64,000 bases of DNA from Rubellimicrobium sp. CFH 75288 (GCF_009904055.1 NZ_WYDP01000001.1:1-64000); one strand, 5' to 3'. Counted from the stretch's first letter, positions 17,376 to 26,627 are shown. Numbers and translations are program-made. The notes: a model not told the origin generated them from the letters alone.

Positions 17376-18271
17376 AGGGGTCTCCGGGCGAGGAAGTCGC
17401 GGGTGAAGGCGGCATAGCCGTCGGCCGTGCTACCCAGCCGGTCGCGGATCAGCGCATGCAGCCGGGGCAGGCGGTGAAAGGGGACGGCGGGCATCAGGTG
17501 GTGTTCGGCGTGATACGGCATGTTCCAGGCGAGGAACCGCACGAGGCGGTTGGTGAAGGTGGTGCGCGTGTTGAGCAGCATGTCCGCGACCCGCGGGCAG
17601 TCCCCGTGCTCGGCCAGCAGGTAGAGGCGCAGGGCGGGCTGGCCCAGCAGGAGCGGCACGACCCAGAGCCACAAGAGGAGCGGCGAGACGAGGAGCGAGA
17701 GCGCCCCCGCCCCGTAGAGCGCGAGGAGGGCGCGCGCCTCGCGCGTCATGGCGGGCCGGGCGGAGGGGGGAAGGTAGGGGGCGGCCTCGCGCCCCAGGGC
17801 GAGGCGCCAGAGGGTGCGGATCTGCCCGGCCCAGGTGGGCAGGCCCGAGACGTGCAGCGCCCAGGCGCGCCGTGTGGCGGGCTTGTCGCCGCCCTCGAGC
17901 TCGGGGTCGCCGGGCTGGTTGGTCCAGCGGTGATGGGCGAGGTGGTAGGGCCGGAACCAGCGGAAGGGCAGGATCAGGAGGGCGCCGCAGAGGTGGCCCA
18001 CGACCTCGTTCAGGCGGGCGGAGGCGAAGGGGGTGCGGTGGGTGCATTCGTGCTCGAGCGTGAACAGGAACACGAGGAGCACGCCGTGCACCGGCAGAAG
18101 GAGCGGCCAGAGGGGAATCTGGGCGGCGATCAGGGTCCCCGTCAGCAGGATGGCGCCGCCGTGGCCGGCGAGGTGCAGGAGGCCCGCGCGGTCCGACCGT
18201 TCGGCCAGGGCCGCGCGTTCGGCCGGCGGAATGGCGGCAAGAGCGGCGGCGCCGCGATCGGCTTCGGTCAT
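17372..18271 (-). CDS. Membrane fatty acid desaturase family protein
   Basis: 299 residues from ATG 18271, which overlaps the alkA stop. Three histidine boxes bind the diiron centre: HECTH (about 80), HLAHH (about 117) and HAEHH (about 255), with four membrane helices around them. It resembles the small desaturases/hydroxylases of the FADS family that act on fatty acids or on carotenoid/alkane-like chains. The reaction cannot be told from sequence. Its operon neighbours (AlkA glycosylase upstream, esterase downstream) do not point to a common pathway. Confidence 0.85.
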   Translation of the reverse strand: MTEADRGAAALAAIPPAERAALAERSDRAGLLHLAGHGGAILLTGTLIAAQIPLWPLLLPVHGVLLVFLFTLEHECTHRTPFASARLNEVVGHLCGALLILPFRWFRPYHLAHHRWTNQPGDPELEGGDKPATRRAWALHVSGLPTWAGQIRTLWRLALGREAAPYLPPSARPAMTREARALLALYGAGALSLLVSPLLLWLWVVPLLLGQPALRLYLLAEHGDCPRVADMLLNTRTTFTNRLVRFLAWNMPYHAEHHLMPAVPFHRLPRLHALIRDRLGSTADGYAAFTRDFLARRPL

Positions 18272-18891
18272 CGCACCCCCTCTCGCGAGCGGACGACCCC
18301 GTAATAGCCCCAGAGCAGCCGCGCCGCCACCGCCCGCCACGGGGACCATTCGGCCGCCATGGCGCGCAGGGCCCGCTCGGTCGGGCGGTCCGGCAGGGCA
18401 AAGAGGAGGCGCGCCCCTTCCTGCAGGGCGAGGTCGCCGGGGGCGAAGGCGTCGGCATGGCCGAGCGCGAACATGGCATAGATCTCGGCCGTCCAGGGGC
18501 CGATGCCGGGGACGGCGGTGAGGCGGCGGACGACCTCCTCGGTCGGCAGGGTGCGGAGCGCGGGGTAGTCGATGGGAGTCCCCGCGAGGGCACGGGCGTA
18601 CCGGGCCTTCTGGCGCGAGAGGCCGGCGGCGCGCAGGTCCTCGTCGGTGGCGGACAGGATGGCGGCGGGATCGGTCAGGCCTCGCGCCTCAAGCCGGGCC
18701 CAGATCGCGTCGGCGGCGGCGGTCGAGACCTGCTGGCTGACGATCGAGAGAAGGAGGCGCGGGAATCCGTCAGCATGGCGGCGCAGCGGGATGGAGCCCG
18801 CGACCTGCCGCGCCGTCGCCCAGCGCGGGTCGCGGGCGGCAAGCCAGGCCGTCCCCTCGTCGATGCAGGCGGGACTGTGGATCAGGCGCAT
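18268..18891 (-). CDS. DNA-3-methyladenine glycosylase (AlkA-type)
   Basis: 207 residues. The HhH-GPD fold is shown by 'LLLSIVSQQVSTAAADAIW', the helix-hairpin-helix 'VPGIGPWTAEIYAMFALG' and the catalytic Asp in 'HADAFAPGDLAL' (about 151). It excises alkylated purines from DNA to start base-excision repair. It lacks the N-terminal AlkA domain of E. coli, as do many short bacterial members. First gene of a three-gene minus-strand operon. Confidence 0.93.
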   Translation of the reverse strand: MRLIHSPACIDEGTAWLAARDPRWATARQVAGSIPLRRHADGFPRLLLSIVSQQVSTAAADAIWARLEARGLTDPAAILSATDEDLRAAGLSRQKARYARALAGTPIDYPALRTLPTEEVVRRLTAVPGIGPWTAEIYAMFALGHADAFAPGDLALQEGARLLFALPDRPTERALRAMAAEWSPWRAVAARLLWGYYGVVRSREGVR

Positions 18892-18900
18892 GGGGTCAGG

Positions 18901-19641
18901 CTACACGGACCGGAACGAAGCAGCAACGGAGCGCGCCCAGGCGAGGGCGTCGTCCTCGGTCGTGACGGTGCACAGGCCGGTGGGCAGCGGGGGGCGGCGC
19001 AGGAGCAGGACGGGGATGCCGAGGGCGCGGGCGGCCTCGATCTTGGGCCAGCCCTCGGGGCCGCCGGAATCCTTGGCCACCAGATGCGTGACACCGAGGC
19101 GGCGGAAGGTCCCGGCCTCGGCCGCCGCGTCGAAGGGGGGGCGGCCCACCTCCCAGCCGCCGGGAAAGGGAAAGGGGCGGTCGGGGGGGTCGATGACGCG
19201 CAGGTGGACGCGCGCGGCACGCAAGCCGGACCAGGCGGGAAGCGAGCCGCGCCCCGTGGCGAGGAACACGACCGCGTCGGGCGGGATCAGGGCGGCGGCC
19301 TCGGCCTCGGAGGCGACGAGGCGGCGGCCCGGCCCCTCGCCCCATCCCGGCCGCTCGAGCCGCAGGAGAGGCAGGGCGCGGGCGGCGCAGATGCGGTGGG
19401 TGCGTGCGGTGATGCGGGCGGCGAAGGGGTGGGTGGCGTCGATGACGGCGCGGACGGGATGCGCGTCGAGAAAGGCCGCGAAGCCCTCGTCCCCGCCGAA
19501 GCCGCCGTGGCGCACGGGGAGCGCGAGGGGCGCAGGGTCGCGCGTGGCGCCGGCGAGCGAGGCGACCGCGGGCAGGCCGGCCTCCGCGAGGGCGTGGGCG
19601 AGGCGGCGCGCCTCGGCCGTGCCGGCGAGAAGCAGGATCAC
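18901..19641 (-). CDS. cobK: Precorrin-6A (cobalt-precorrin-6A) reductase
   Basis: 246 residues starting at GTG 19641, which overlaps the cbiD stop (GTGA). 'ILLLAGTAEARRLA' at the N-terminus, 'VIDATHPFA' (about 67-75) and 'LVAKDSGG' near the C-terminus are CobK/CbiJ signatures. It reduces the macrocycle of precorrin-6A with NADPH in cobalamin synthesis. Co-transcribed with cbiD and divergent from cobA-cobB. Confidence 0.92.
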   Translation of the reverse strand: MILLLAGTAEARRLAHALAEAGLPAVASLAGATRDPAPLALPVRHGGFGGDEGFAAFLDAHPVRAVIDATHPFAARITARTHRICAARALPLLRLERPGWGEGPGRRLVASEAEAAALIPPDAVVFLATGRGSLPAWSGLRAARVHLRVIDPPDRPFPFPGGWEVGRPPFDAAAEAGTFRRLGVTHLVAKDSGGPEGWPKIEAARALGIPVLLLRRPPLPTGLCTVTTEDDALAWARSVAASFRSV

Positions 19642-20675
19642 GGGCCGGCCCGCCCGAGGATGCGGCCGGCGCGGTCCACCACGACCACGTCGGCCGCGGC
19701 TGACGCCCCGAGAAGGTCGGAGACGCGGGCCTGTGCCTCCTCGGCCACGCGGGCGGCGAGGGCGGGGCCCGCCGCCTCGAGCGCGGCGAGGGCGGTGGGC
19801 GCCGAGGCGAGCGCCGGATCGCCCGCCCATTCGGCGAGGCGAGCCATGTCCACCTGCGACCGGGCCGAGTGGAGGTCGAGCGCGCCCTGCGCCAGTTTGG
19901 CCATCTTGGCGATGCCGCCGCCCACGGTGACGCGGGGGACGGGATGGCGGCGGAGATACTTGAGCATGCCGCCGGCGAAGTCGCCCATGTCGATCATCGC
20001 CTCGAGCGGCAGGGCGTGGAGGGCGCGGACCGCCGCCTCGCTGGTGGCGCCGGTGCAGCCCGCGACATGGGGCAGGCCCGCGGCGCGCGCCACGTCGATG
20101 CCGCGGTGGATGGAGGCGATCCAGGCCGCGCAGGAGAATGGCCTGACGATCCCGGTCGTCCCGAGGATGCTGAGCCCGCCCACGATGCCGAGGCGGGGGT
20201 TCCAGGTGCGCGCGGCCAGGGCGGCGCCGCCGGGGACGGAGACGGTGATCTCCACATCCGGGGGGCGGCCGTGTTCCGAGGCGAGCTCGGCCACCGTCTC
20301 CTCCATCATGGCACGGGGGACGGGGTTGATCGCGGGCTCTCCCGGCGGGACGGGCAGACCGGGCATGGTGACGGTGCCCACCCCCTCGCCCGCGCGGAAG
20401 CGCACGCCGCCCGCCGAGGGGGCGACGCGGGCGAGGATCAGCGCGCCGTGGGTCACGTCCGGGTCGTCGCCCGCGTCCTTGACGATGCCCGCCTCGGCCC
20501 AGCCCGGTCCCTCGGCGCGATGGGCGAGGGGAAAGGACGGGGTCTCGCCCCGCGGCAGGCGGATCGTGACGGGATCGGGCCAGGCGCCGCTCCAGAGCCG
20601 CGACAGCGCGGCGCGCGTGGCCGCGGTGGCGCAGGCGCCTGTGGTCCAGCCTCGGCGGAGGGGGGTCTCGCTCAC
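19638..20675 (-). CDS. cbiD: Cobalt-precorrin-5B (C1)-methyltransferase CbiD
   Basis: 345 residues with GTG start at 20675; 'LRRGWTTGACATAA' right after the start is the CbiD N-terminal signature, and 'GGLSILGTTGIVRPFSCAAW' lies mid-protein. The longer upstream frame is GC-rich read-through. CbiD methylates C1 during ring contraction chemistry. It is the enzyme of the oxygen-independent route; the neighbouring CobA, CobB and CobK are general. Several Rhodobacterales lack the aerobic counterpart CobF, so a mixed route is plausible but cannot be judged from this window. Overlaps cobK. Confidence 0.9.
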   Translation of the reverse strand: MSETPLRRGWTTGACATAATRAALSRLWSGAWPDPVTIRLPRGETPSFPLAHRAEGPGWAEAGIVKDAGDDPDVTHGALILARVAPSAGGVRFRAGEGVGTVTMPGLPVPPGEPAINPVPRAMMEETVAELASEHGRPPDVEITVSVPGGAALAARTWNPRLGIVGGLSILGTTGIVRPFSCAAWIASIHRGIDVARAAGLPHVAGCTGATSEAAVRALHALPLEAMIDMGDFAGGMLKYLRRHPVPRVTVGGGIAKMAKLAQGALDLHSARSQVDMARLAEWAGDPALASAPTALAALEAAGPALAARVAEEAQARVSDLLGASAAADVVVVDRAGRILGRAGP

Positions 20676-20821
20676 GGGGGCAAGATGGGACGGGGCGGGG
20701 CGGGGCGCAAGGCGGCCCCGAGCGGGCGGCGGCAACCGGGGGCGCGGGGGTGCGTCGGGTTCGGAGGGTGCGCGGTCGCGGGGCGGCTTTTCGCGGGCGG
20801 CGCGCGGGCGCATAAGGGGGC

Positions 20822-21643
20822 ATGACCGCCCTGCCCCCTCACGACTGGCCCCCGTTCCTGCCCGGCTGGGTGTGGCTGTGCGGCGCGGGGCCCGGCGATC
20901 CGGGCCTGTTGACGCTGCACGCGCTGCACGCGCTGCGAAGCTGCGACGTGGTCGTGCACGACGCGCTGGTGGAACCGGCCATCCTTGACTGGGCGCCGGG
21001 GGTTGAGCGCATCCATGCGGGCAAGCGCGGCGGCAAGCCCAGCCCGAAGCAGCGCGACATCTCGCTCCGGCTGATCGAACTCGCGCGCGAGGGGCGGCGG
21101 GTGCTGCGGCTGAAGGGGGGCGATCCGTTCGTCTTCGGCCGCGGCGGCGAGGAGGGGCTGGCGCTGGTCGAGGCGGGGGTGCCGTTCCGGGTGATCCCCG
21201 GCATCTCGGCCGGGATCGGGGGGCTGGCCTATGCGGGCATTCCCGTCACGCATCGGGACGTGAACCAGTCGGTGACCTTCGTGACCGGGCACGACCAGTC
21301 GGGCGAGGCACCCTCGGCCATCGACTGGGGGGCGGTGGCGCGGGCGTCGGAGGTGATCGTCATCTATATGGGGCTGAAGCACGCGGCGACGATCGCGGGC
21401 GCGCTGATGGCGGCGGGGCGCGGGGCCCTCGAGCCCTGCGCCATCGTTTCGGAGGCGACGACGCCGCGCCAGCGCGTGGTGGAGACGGTGCTGGGACGGC
21501 TGGCCGAGGAGGCGGCGCGGGCGGAGGCGCCGGCCATCCTGTGCGTGGGGCGGGCCGTGCTGCTGCGGCAGGCCCTGGACTGGGCGGGGGTCGTGCGCTC
21601 GGCCGATCCGCTGGGCACGCGCGGCCTGAGCGCGAGCGCCTGA
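20822..21643 (+). CDS. cobA: Uroporphyrinogen-III C-methyltransferase
   Basis: 273 residues. 'LCGAGPGDPGLLTLHAL' (SAM-binding loop), 'VVVHDALVEPAIL', 'RLKGGDPFVFGRGGEE' and 'VIPGISAGIGGLAYAGIPVTH' are diagnostic SUMT motifs. It makes precorrin-2, the branch to cobalamin and siroheme. Single-domain form, not fused to CysG. Followed by cobB after 5 bp. No cobalamin riboswitch could be recognised in the 146 bp upstream. Confidence 0.95.
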   Translation: MTALPPHDWPPFLPGWVWLCGAGPGDPGLLTLHALHALRSCDVVVHDALVEPAILDWAPGVERIHAGKRGGKPSPKQRDISLRLIELAREGRRVLRLKGGDPFVFGRGGEEGLALVEAGVPFRVIPGISAGIGGLAYAGIPVTHRDVNQSVTFVTGHDQSGEAPSAIDWGAVARASEVIVIYMGLKHAATIAGALMAAGRGALEPCAIVSEATTPRQRVVETVLGRLAEEAARAEAPAILCVGRAVLLRQALDWAGVVRSADPLGTRGLSASA

Positions 21644-21648
21644 GGGCC

Positions 21649-22965
21649 ATGGGCGGGCTTCTGGTCTCGGCCCCCGCCTCGGGGCAGGGCAAGACGACGG
21701 TGACCCTGGGCCTGCTGCGGGCGATGCGGCGGCGGGGCTGGCCGGTGCGGAGCGCCAAGAGCGGGCCGGACTACATCGACGGGCGCTTCCACGAGGCGGC
21801 GACGGGCCGGGCTTGCGTCAACCTCGACGCCTGGGCCATGGGCGAGGCGCGGCTGCGGGCGCTGGCGGGCGGGCGCGGGCCGCTGGTGGTCGAGGGGGCG
21901 ATGGGGCTGTTCGACGGGGCGCCGCCCGACGGGCGGGGATCGGCGGCGGACCTGGCGCGGCTGCTGGGCCTGCCGGTGGTGCTGGTGGTCGATGCCTCGC
22001 GCATGGCGCAGTCGGCGGGGCCGCTCGTCGCGGGATTTGCGGCGGCCGATCCGGGTGTGCGGGTGGCGGGGGTGGTGCTGAACCGGCTGGGATCGGACCG
22101 GCACCGGCTGGCCGTGGAGCGGGCGGTGGAGCGCGCGGGACTGCCGGTGCTGGGCGCCCTGCCCCGCGACGAGGGCCTGGCGCATCCGGCGCGGCATCTG
22201 GGCCTGGTGGGCGCGGGCGAGCGGCCGGACCTGGAGGACTTCCTCGAGCGGGCGGCGGACGCGCTGGAGCGGCATGCGGATGTGGGCGCGCTGGCTGCCC
22301 TGGCCGGGGGGGCCGACCTGCCGGAGACGGCGCCCCCCTGCCCCGCCCCGCCCGGCCGGCGGATCGCGGTGGCGCGGGACGCGGCCTTTGCCTTTGCCTA
22401 TCCGCACCTTCTGGCGGAGTGGCGGACCGGCGGGGCGGAGGTGGCCCTCTTCTCGCCGCTGGCCGACGAGGCGGTGCCGGAGGGGGCGGACTTCGTCTTT
22501 CTGCCCGGCGGCTATCCCGAGCTGCACGCGGCGCGGATCGGGGGGGCGGCGCGGTTCATGGCCTCTCTCCGGGGGGCGGCGCGCCGGGGGGTCGCGATCC
22601 ACGGCGAGTGCGGGGGCTACATGGTGCTGGGCGAGGCGCTGGTCGATGCCGCAGGCGAGGCGCATCCGATGGCGGGCCTTCTGGGGCTGCGTAGCTCCTT
22701 CGCGCGGCGGCGGCTGCATCTGGGATACCGGCGGGTCGAGGGAGGATGGGGGCCGCTGGCCGGTTCCTGGACGGCGCACGAGTTCCATTATGCGACCGTG
22801 GAGCACGAGGCGGGCGAGCCCTTGTGGAAAGGGTGGGACACGGAAGGCGCGCCGCTGGGACGGATGGGGCTGCGGCGGGGATCGGTCGCGGGGTCGTTCG
22901 CGCATCTGATCGACCGCGCGGCCGATGGACAGGGCGCGGCGGCAGGTCTAGGGGCGGGGGCATGA
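21649..22965 (+). CDS. cobB: Cobyrinate a,c-diamide synthase
   Basis: 438 residues from ATG 21649. N-terminal dethiobiotin-synthetase-like ATPase domain with 'SAPASGQGKTTVTLGLLRA' P-loop (about 6-24) and 'SGPDYIDGRFH'; C-terminal class I glutamine amidotransferase with 'HGECGGYMVLG' carrying the nucleophilic Cys (about 325). It amidates the a and c side chains of cobyrinate or hydrogenobyrinate. The stop overlaps the ATG of the MFS gene. Very close to cobA, so one operon. Confidence 0.94.
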   Translation: MGGLLVSAPASGQGKTTVTLGLLRAMRRRGWPVRSAKSGPDYIDGRFHEAATGRACVNLDAWAMGEARLRALAGGRGPLVVEGAMGLFDGAPPDGRGSAADLARLLGLPVVLVVDASRMAQSAGPLVAGFAAADPGVRVAGVVLNRLGSDRHRLAVERAVERAGLPVLGALPRDEGLAHPARHLGLVGAGERPDLEDFLERAADALERHADVGALAALAGGADLPETAPPCPAPPGRRIAVARDAAFAFAYPHLLAEWRTGGAEVALFSPLADEAVPEGADFVFLPGGYPELHAARIGGAARFMASLRGAARRGVAIHGECGGYMVLGEALVDAAGEAHPMAGLLGLRSSFARRRLHLGYRRVEGGWGPLAGSWTAHEFHYATVEHEAGEPLWKGWDTEGAPLGRMGLRRGSVAGSFAHLIDRAADGQGAAAGLGAGA

Positions 22966-24203
22966 CGGACAGCCTTTCCCCCGCCGATCGCGCGGCCGCC
23001 GCCCCGGACGACCGACGGGCGCGGCGCAACGTGGCCGTGCTGGTCGCCGCGCAGGCGGTGCTGGGCAGCCAGGTCGTGATGGTCTTCGTGGTCGGCGGTC
23101 TGGCGGGGCAGATGCTGACGCCGGTGCCGTGCCTCGCCACGCTGCCCATCTCCATGATCGTGCTGGGCGCGGCGCTGGCGGCGCCGGCCCTGGCGGGGTT
23201 CATGGCGCGGCACGGGCGGCGGGCGGGGTTCTTCCTGGGCGCGGGCGGAGGGCTGGCCGGGTCGGCACTGGCGGCCTGGGGGCTGGCGGCGGGATCGTTC
23301 GGGCTGTTCCTGGGCGGCAGCTTCCTGACGGGGCTCTACATGGCGGCGCAGGGCTTCTATCGCTTCGCTGCCGCCGACACCGCCTCCGAGGCGTTCCGGC
23401 CCAAGGCCATCTCTTGGGTGATGGCGGGAGGGCTGATCTCGGCGGTGCTGGGGCCGCAGCTGGTCAAGGCGACGACGGGGCTGTTCGCGGTGCCGTTCCT
23501 CGGGACCTACCTCGTGGCGCTGGCGATCAACCTCGCCGGCATGGCGCTCTATCTGCTGCTGGACCTGCCGCGCCCGGTCGGGCGGCGGGAGGCGGCCGTT
23601 CGGGGGCCGTCCTGGGGGGCGCTGCTGGCGCGGCCGCCCGTTCTGGTCGCAGTGGTCTGCGGGATGGTCAGCTATGCGCTGATGAACCTGGTGATGACCT
23701 CGACGCCGCTCGCCATCGTGGGGTGCGGCTTCTCGGCCGGGGATGCGGCGGACGTGATTTCGGCGCATGTGCTGGCGATGTTCGTTCCGTCCTTCTTCAC
23801 GGGGCACCTGATCGCGCGCTGGGGGGCCGAGCGGGTGGTGCTCGCGGGCCTCGTGATCCTGGCGGGGGCCGGGGCGACAGGGCTGTCGGGGGTGGAGCTG
23901 GGTCACTTCTTCGTCGGGCTGATCCTGTTGGGGCTGGGCTGGAACTTCGGCTTCATCGGGGCGACGGCGATGCTGACGGCCGCGGCCGGGCGGCCGGAGG
24001 AGCGGCATCGGGCGCAGGGCATGAACGACGCGCTGGTGATGGGCGGGGTCACGGTGGCCTCGCTGGCCTCGGGGGGGCTGATGAACTGCGTGGGCGGCAG
24101 CGCGGTCGAGGGGTGGCAGGCGGTCAACTTGGCCATGGCGCCGTTCCTGGTGCTGGCGGGCGGGGCGCTGATCTGGCTCTGGCTGCGGCCGCGGGACGCC
24201 TGA
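22962..24203 (+). CDS. MFS transporter in the cobalamin operon
   Basis: 413 residues with about twelve hydrophobic helices. A loop after helix 2 has 'GFMARHGRRAGFFLGAG', the usual basic MFS A-motif position, and 'ARWGAERVVLAGLV' its second-half equivalent. Residues 'LGLGWNFGFIGATAML' are typical of a YfcJ/UMF1-unrelated MFS subfamily seen in Rhodobacteraceae. The ATGA overlap with cobB ties it to corrinoid synthesis. It may move a corrinoid precursor or be co-transcribed by chance; substrate unknown. Confidence 0.85.
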   Translation: MTDSLSPADRAAAAPDDRRARRNVAVLVAAQAVLGSQVVMVFVVGGLAGQMLTPVPCLATLPISMIVLGAALAAPALAGFMARHGRRAGFFLGAGGGLAGSALAAWGLAAGSFGLFLGGSFLTGLYMAAQGFYRFAAADTASEAFRPKAISWVMAGGLISAVLGPQLVKATTGLFAVPFLGTYLVALAINLAGMALYLLLDLPRPVGRREAAVRGPSWGALLARPPVLVAVVCGMVSYALMNLVMTSTPLAIVGCGFSAGDAADVISAHVLAMFVPSFFTGHLIARWGAERVVLAGLVILAGAGATGLSGVELGHFFVGLILLGLGWNFGFIGATAMLTAAAGRPEERHRAQGMNDALVMGGVTVASLASGGLMNCVGGSAVEGWQAVNLAMAPFLVLAGGALIWLWLRPRDA

Positions 24204-24210
24204 GGCCGGC

Positions 24211-24962
24211 CTACCAGGTCCCGCGCCACGTCGCCCAGAGCAGGCGCAGCCGCCGCGACCCCTCGGAGAGGGCGAGTCGGCCCTCCGTCGCCGCGGCCGG
24301 GTCGCGCAGGGCGGCGCGCAGGACGGGGCCGGCGAGCGTGGCCGCGCGCAGGGCGGCGGCCGCGCCGGGGCGGGCGGCGCGGGCGCGGGCGAGCGCCGCG
24401 AGCGCCTCGGACGCAAGCGCGCGCACGGGCTCGGGGCCCGGCTGGGCGAGGCCGCGCCCCGAGGCAGAGAGGGCGGGCAGCGCGAGGAGCCAGCTGGCCG
24501 CACCCTGGGCGAAGCCCGCCTCGAGCACCGCCGTGCGATCGGTAGCCCCCAGCGCCGCGGCGGCGGCCCAGAGGAGGTTGCCGGCCGTGCCCTCGAGATA
24601 GGGACGCAGTTCGGACAGGGCGAAGGGCCGGGCTTCGATGTCGCGGCGGCGTGCCTCGATCAGCGCGTCGAGCGGCGCGGGGTCGAGGCGGCCCGCGGCG
24701 ATCAGCGCCGCGAGAGGGCCCGCGACCTCGTGCGCCGGTAGGGGCTGGCTGCGGGCCCCGGCCACCACGTCGCGCCACCATTGCAGGCGCATCTCGGCCA
24801 GCAGCGGCTCTCGGGTCATCCAGGGGGCGCGGGCGACCTCGAGGTTGAAGGCGTAGAGGGGAAACAGGACCTCGCGCGCGGGGGGGGGGGCGCGGACATG
24901 ACGGCGCGGAAGCGGTCGGGGTCGCCGCGCGCCACGCGCCCGGCGCAGGCGTCCAGGCTCAT
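24211..24962 (-). pseudogene. Squalene/phytoene synthase family gene with frameshift in a poly-C tract
   Basis: The natural start is ATG 24962, overlapping the cimA stop. 24 residues later the coding strand runs into 11 consecutive C (24890-24880). With 12 or 9 C the frame continues through 'REVLFPLYAFNLEVARAPWM' into the 202-residue remainder (MTREPLLAEMRLQWWRDVVA and onward), giving a full family member of about 250 residues. With 11 C translation leaves frame after 'MSAPPPP'. So the gene is split by a one-base deletion, a slippage-prone tract or a sequencing error. The family includes carotenoid/hopanoid enzymes and NDUFAF6-like complex I assembly homologues; without a carotenoid cluster nearby the latter type is possible. 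Confidence 0.85.
24880..24890. repeat. Eleven-G homopolymer (poly-C on the coding strand)
   Basis: Eleven G on the plus strand inside the squalene/phytoene synthase family gene, exactly where the reading frame breaks. Such tracts change length by slippage. Confidence 0.95.
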
Positions 24963-26587
24963 CGCGGGACGGGGGCGTTGTCGCGGCAGAGCTTCCAGGC
25001 GATGGCGTCGGCCAGGGCCTCGAAGCTCGCGTCGATGATGTTGGCGGAGACGCCGACGGTGGTCCACTGGCGGCCCCGGCCGTCCTCGCTGTCGAGGAGG
25101 ACGCGGGTCACGGCGTTGGTGCCGGAGCCGACGATGCGCACGGCGAAGTCCGTGAGGCGCATGTCGGCGATAAAGGACTGGAGGTCCCCCAGATCGGCCG
25201 CGAGCGCGCGGGACAGCGCGTGGACGGGGCCGGCATCCCCCTCCTCGGGGGCGTGAAGGTTCTCGTGGAAGCTGGTGATGCGGCGCGAGCCGATGGCCAC
25301 GGTCACGACCGCCTCGGAGACGGTGACGATCTGGCCGCGGGCGTTGCGGCGGCGCTCGGAGATGACGCGGTAGCGCTCGACCTCGAACCAGGTGGGCAGC
25401 AGGCCGAGCGCGCGGCGGGCCAGAAGCTCGAAGCTGGCCTGCGCGGTGTCGTAGGCGTAGCCGCGCCCCTCGCGTTCCTTGACCTCCTCGAGGATGCGGG
25501 CAAGGCGCGGATCGCCCGGCGCGACCTCGATCCCCGCCTCGGCCAGGCGGGCGCGCAGGTTGGACTGGCCGGCCTGGTTGGACATGGGCACGATGCGCGT
25601 GTTGCCCACGGCGGCCGGGTCCACGTGCTCGTAGGTGGCGGGGTTCTTGAGGATGGCCGAGGCGTGGAGCCCCGCCTTGTGCGCAAAGGCGGAGGCGCCG
25701 ACATAGGGCGCCTGGCGCGCGGGCACCCGGTTGAGGATGTCGTCGAGCGTGCGCGAGGCGCTGAGCAGGCCGCGCAGCGCCTCCTCGGTCACGCCGGTCG
25801 CGAAGCGGGAGCGGTAGGGCTCCTTGAGCAGGAGCGTCGGGATCAGGGTGACGAGGTTGGCGTTGCCGCAGCGCTCGCCCAGGCCGTTGAGCGTCCCTTG
25901 GATCTGGCGCGCGCCGGCCTCCACGGCGGCGAGGCTGTTGGCGACGGCATGGCCCGTGTCGTCATGGGCGTGGATGCCGAGGCGGTCGGGAGGGATGCCG
26001 GCGGCGATCGCGGCCTCGACCCCGCGGGCGATCTCGGCCGGAAGGGTGCCGCCGTTGGTGTCGCAGAGCACGATCCAGCGCGCGCCCTCGGCATGGGCAG
26101 CGCGCAGGCAGTCGAGCGCATAGGCCGGATCGGCGCGGAAGCCGTCAAAGAAGTGCTCGGCGTCGAACACGGCCTCGCGCCCCCTGGCGCGCAGATGGGC
26201 GAAGGAGGCGCGGATGTTCTCGAGATTCTCGTCGAGCGGGATGCCGAGCGCCTCGGTCACGTGGAAGGGATGCGCCTTGCCGACGAGGCAGACCGTGGAG
26301 GTGCCCGCATTGAGCACGGCGGCGAGGACGTCGTCGTTCTCGGCCGACCGGCCGGAGCGCCTGGTCATCCCGAAGGCGGCGAGGCGGGCATGGGCCATCC
26401 GGGGCGCGGCCTCGAAGAACTCGGAATCGGTGGGGTTGGCGCCGGGCCAGCCGCCCTCGATCGTGTCGATCCCGAGCGCGTCGAGAAGCTGGGCGATGCG
26501 GATCTTCTCGGCCGTGGTGAAGAGGACGCCCTGGGTCTGGGCGCCGTCGCGGAGCGTCGTGTCGTAGAGGTGGAGGCGGTCGGTCAT
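24959..26587 (-). CDS. cimA: Citramalate synthase
   Basis: 542 residues. HMGL-like TIM barrel at the N-terminus ('LYDTTLRDGAQTQGVLFT', 'GGWPGANPTD', 'IHAHDDTGHAVANSL', 'GTLNGLGERCGNANL') and a C-terminal LeuA allosteric dimer domain from about 400. The 'GAQTQG' active-site variant and 'GASAFAHKAGLH' distinguish CimA from 2-isopropylmalate synthase. It condenses pyruvate and acetyl-CoA to citramalate, the threonine-independent route to isoleucine. Gene overlaps the downstream synthase-like gene (ATGA). A CtrA-like near-consensus site lies 41 bp upstream. Confidence 0.93.
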   Translation of the reverse strand: MTDRLHLYDTTLRDGAQTQGVLFTTAEKIRIAQLLDALGIDTIEGGWPGANPTDSEFFEAAPRMAHARLAAFGMTRRSGRSAENDDVLAAVLNAGTSTVCLVGKAHPFHVTEALGIPLDENLENIRASFAHLRARGREAVFDAEHFFDGFRADPAYALDCLRAAHAEGARWIVLCDTNGGTLPAEIARGVEAAIAAGIPPDRLGIHAHDDTGHAVANSLAAVEAGARQIQGTLNGLGERCGNANLVTLIPTLLLKEPYRSRFATGVTEEALRGLLSASRTLDDILNRVPARQAPYVGASAFAHKAGLHASAILKNPATYEHVDPAAVGNTRIVPMSNQAGQSNLRARLAEAGIEVAPGDPRLARILEEVKEREGRGYAYDTAQASFELLARRALGLLPTWFEVERYRVISERRRNARGQIVTVSEAVVTVAIGSRRITSFHENLHAPEEGDAGPVHALSRALAADLGDLQSFIADMRLTDFAVRIVGSGTNAVTRVLLDSEDGRGRQWTTVGVSANIIDASFEALADAIAWKLCRDNAPVPR

Positions 26588-26627
26588 GGGCGTGGGTCCT
26601 GTTTGCGCCCAGGCTGGCGGAAGGGGG

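Noticed and set aside
20676-20821. Cobalamin riboswitch upstream of cobA/cbiD
   Set aside because: No B12 box or conserved junction pattern could be seen; the stretch is plain GC-rich DNA.
18457-20988. 843-residue open frame opposite alkA, cobK and cbiD
   Set aside because: Antisense to three well-supported genes, with no domain pattern of its own.
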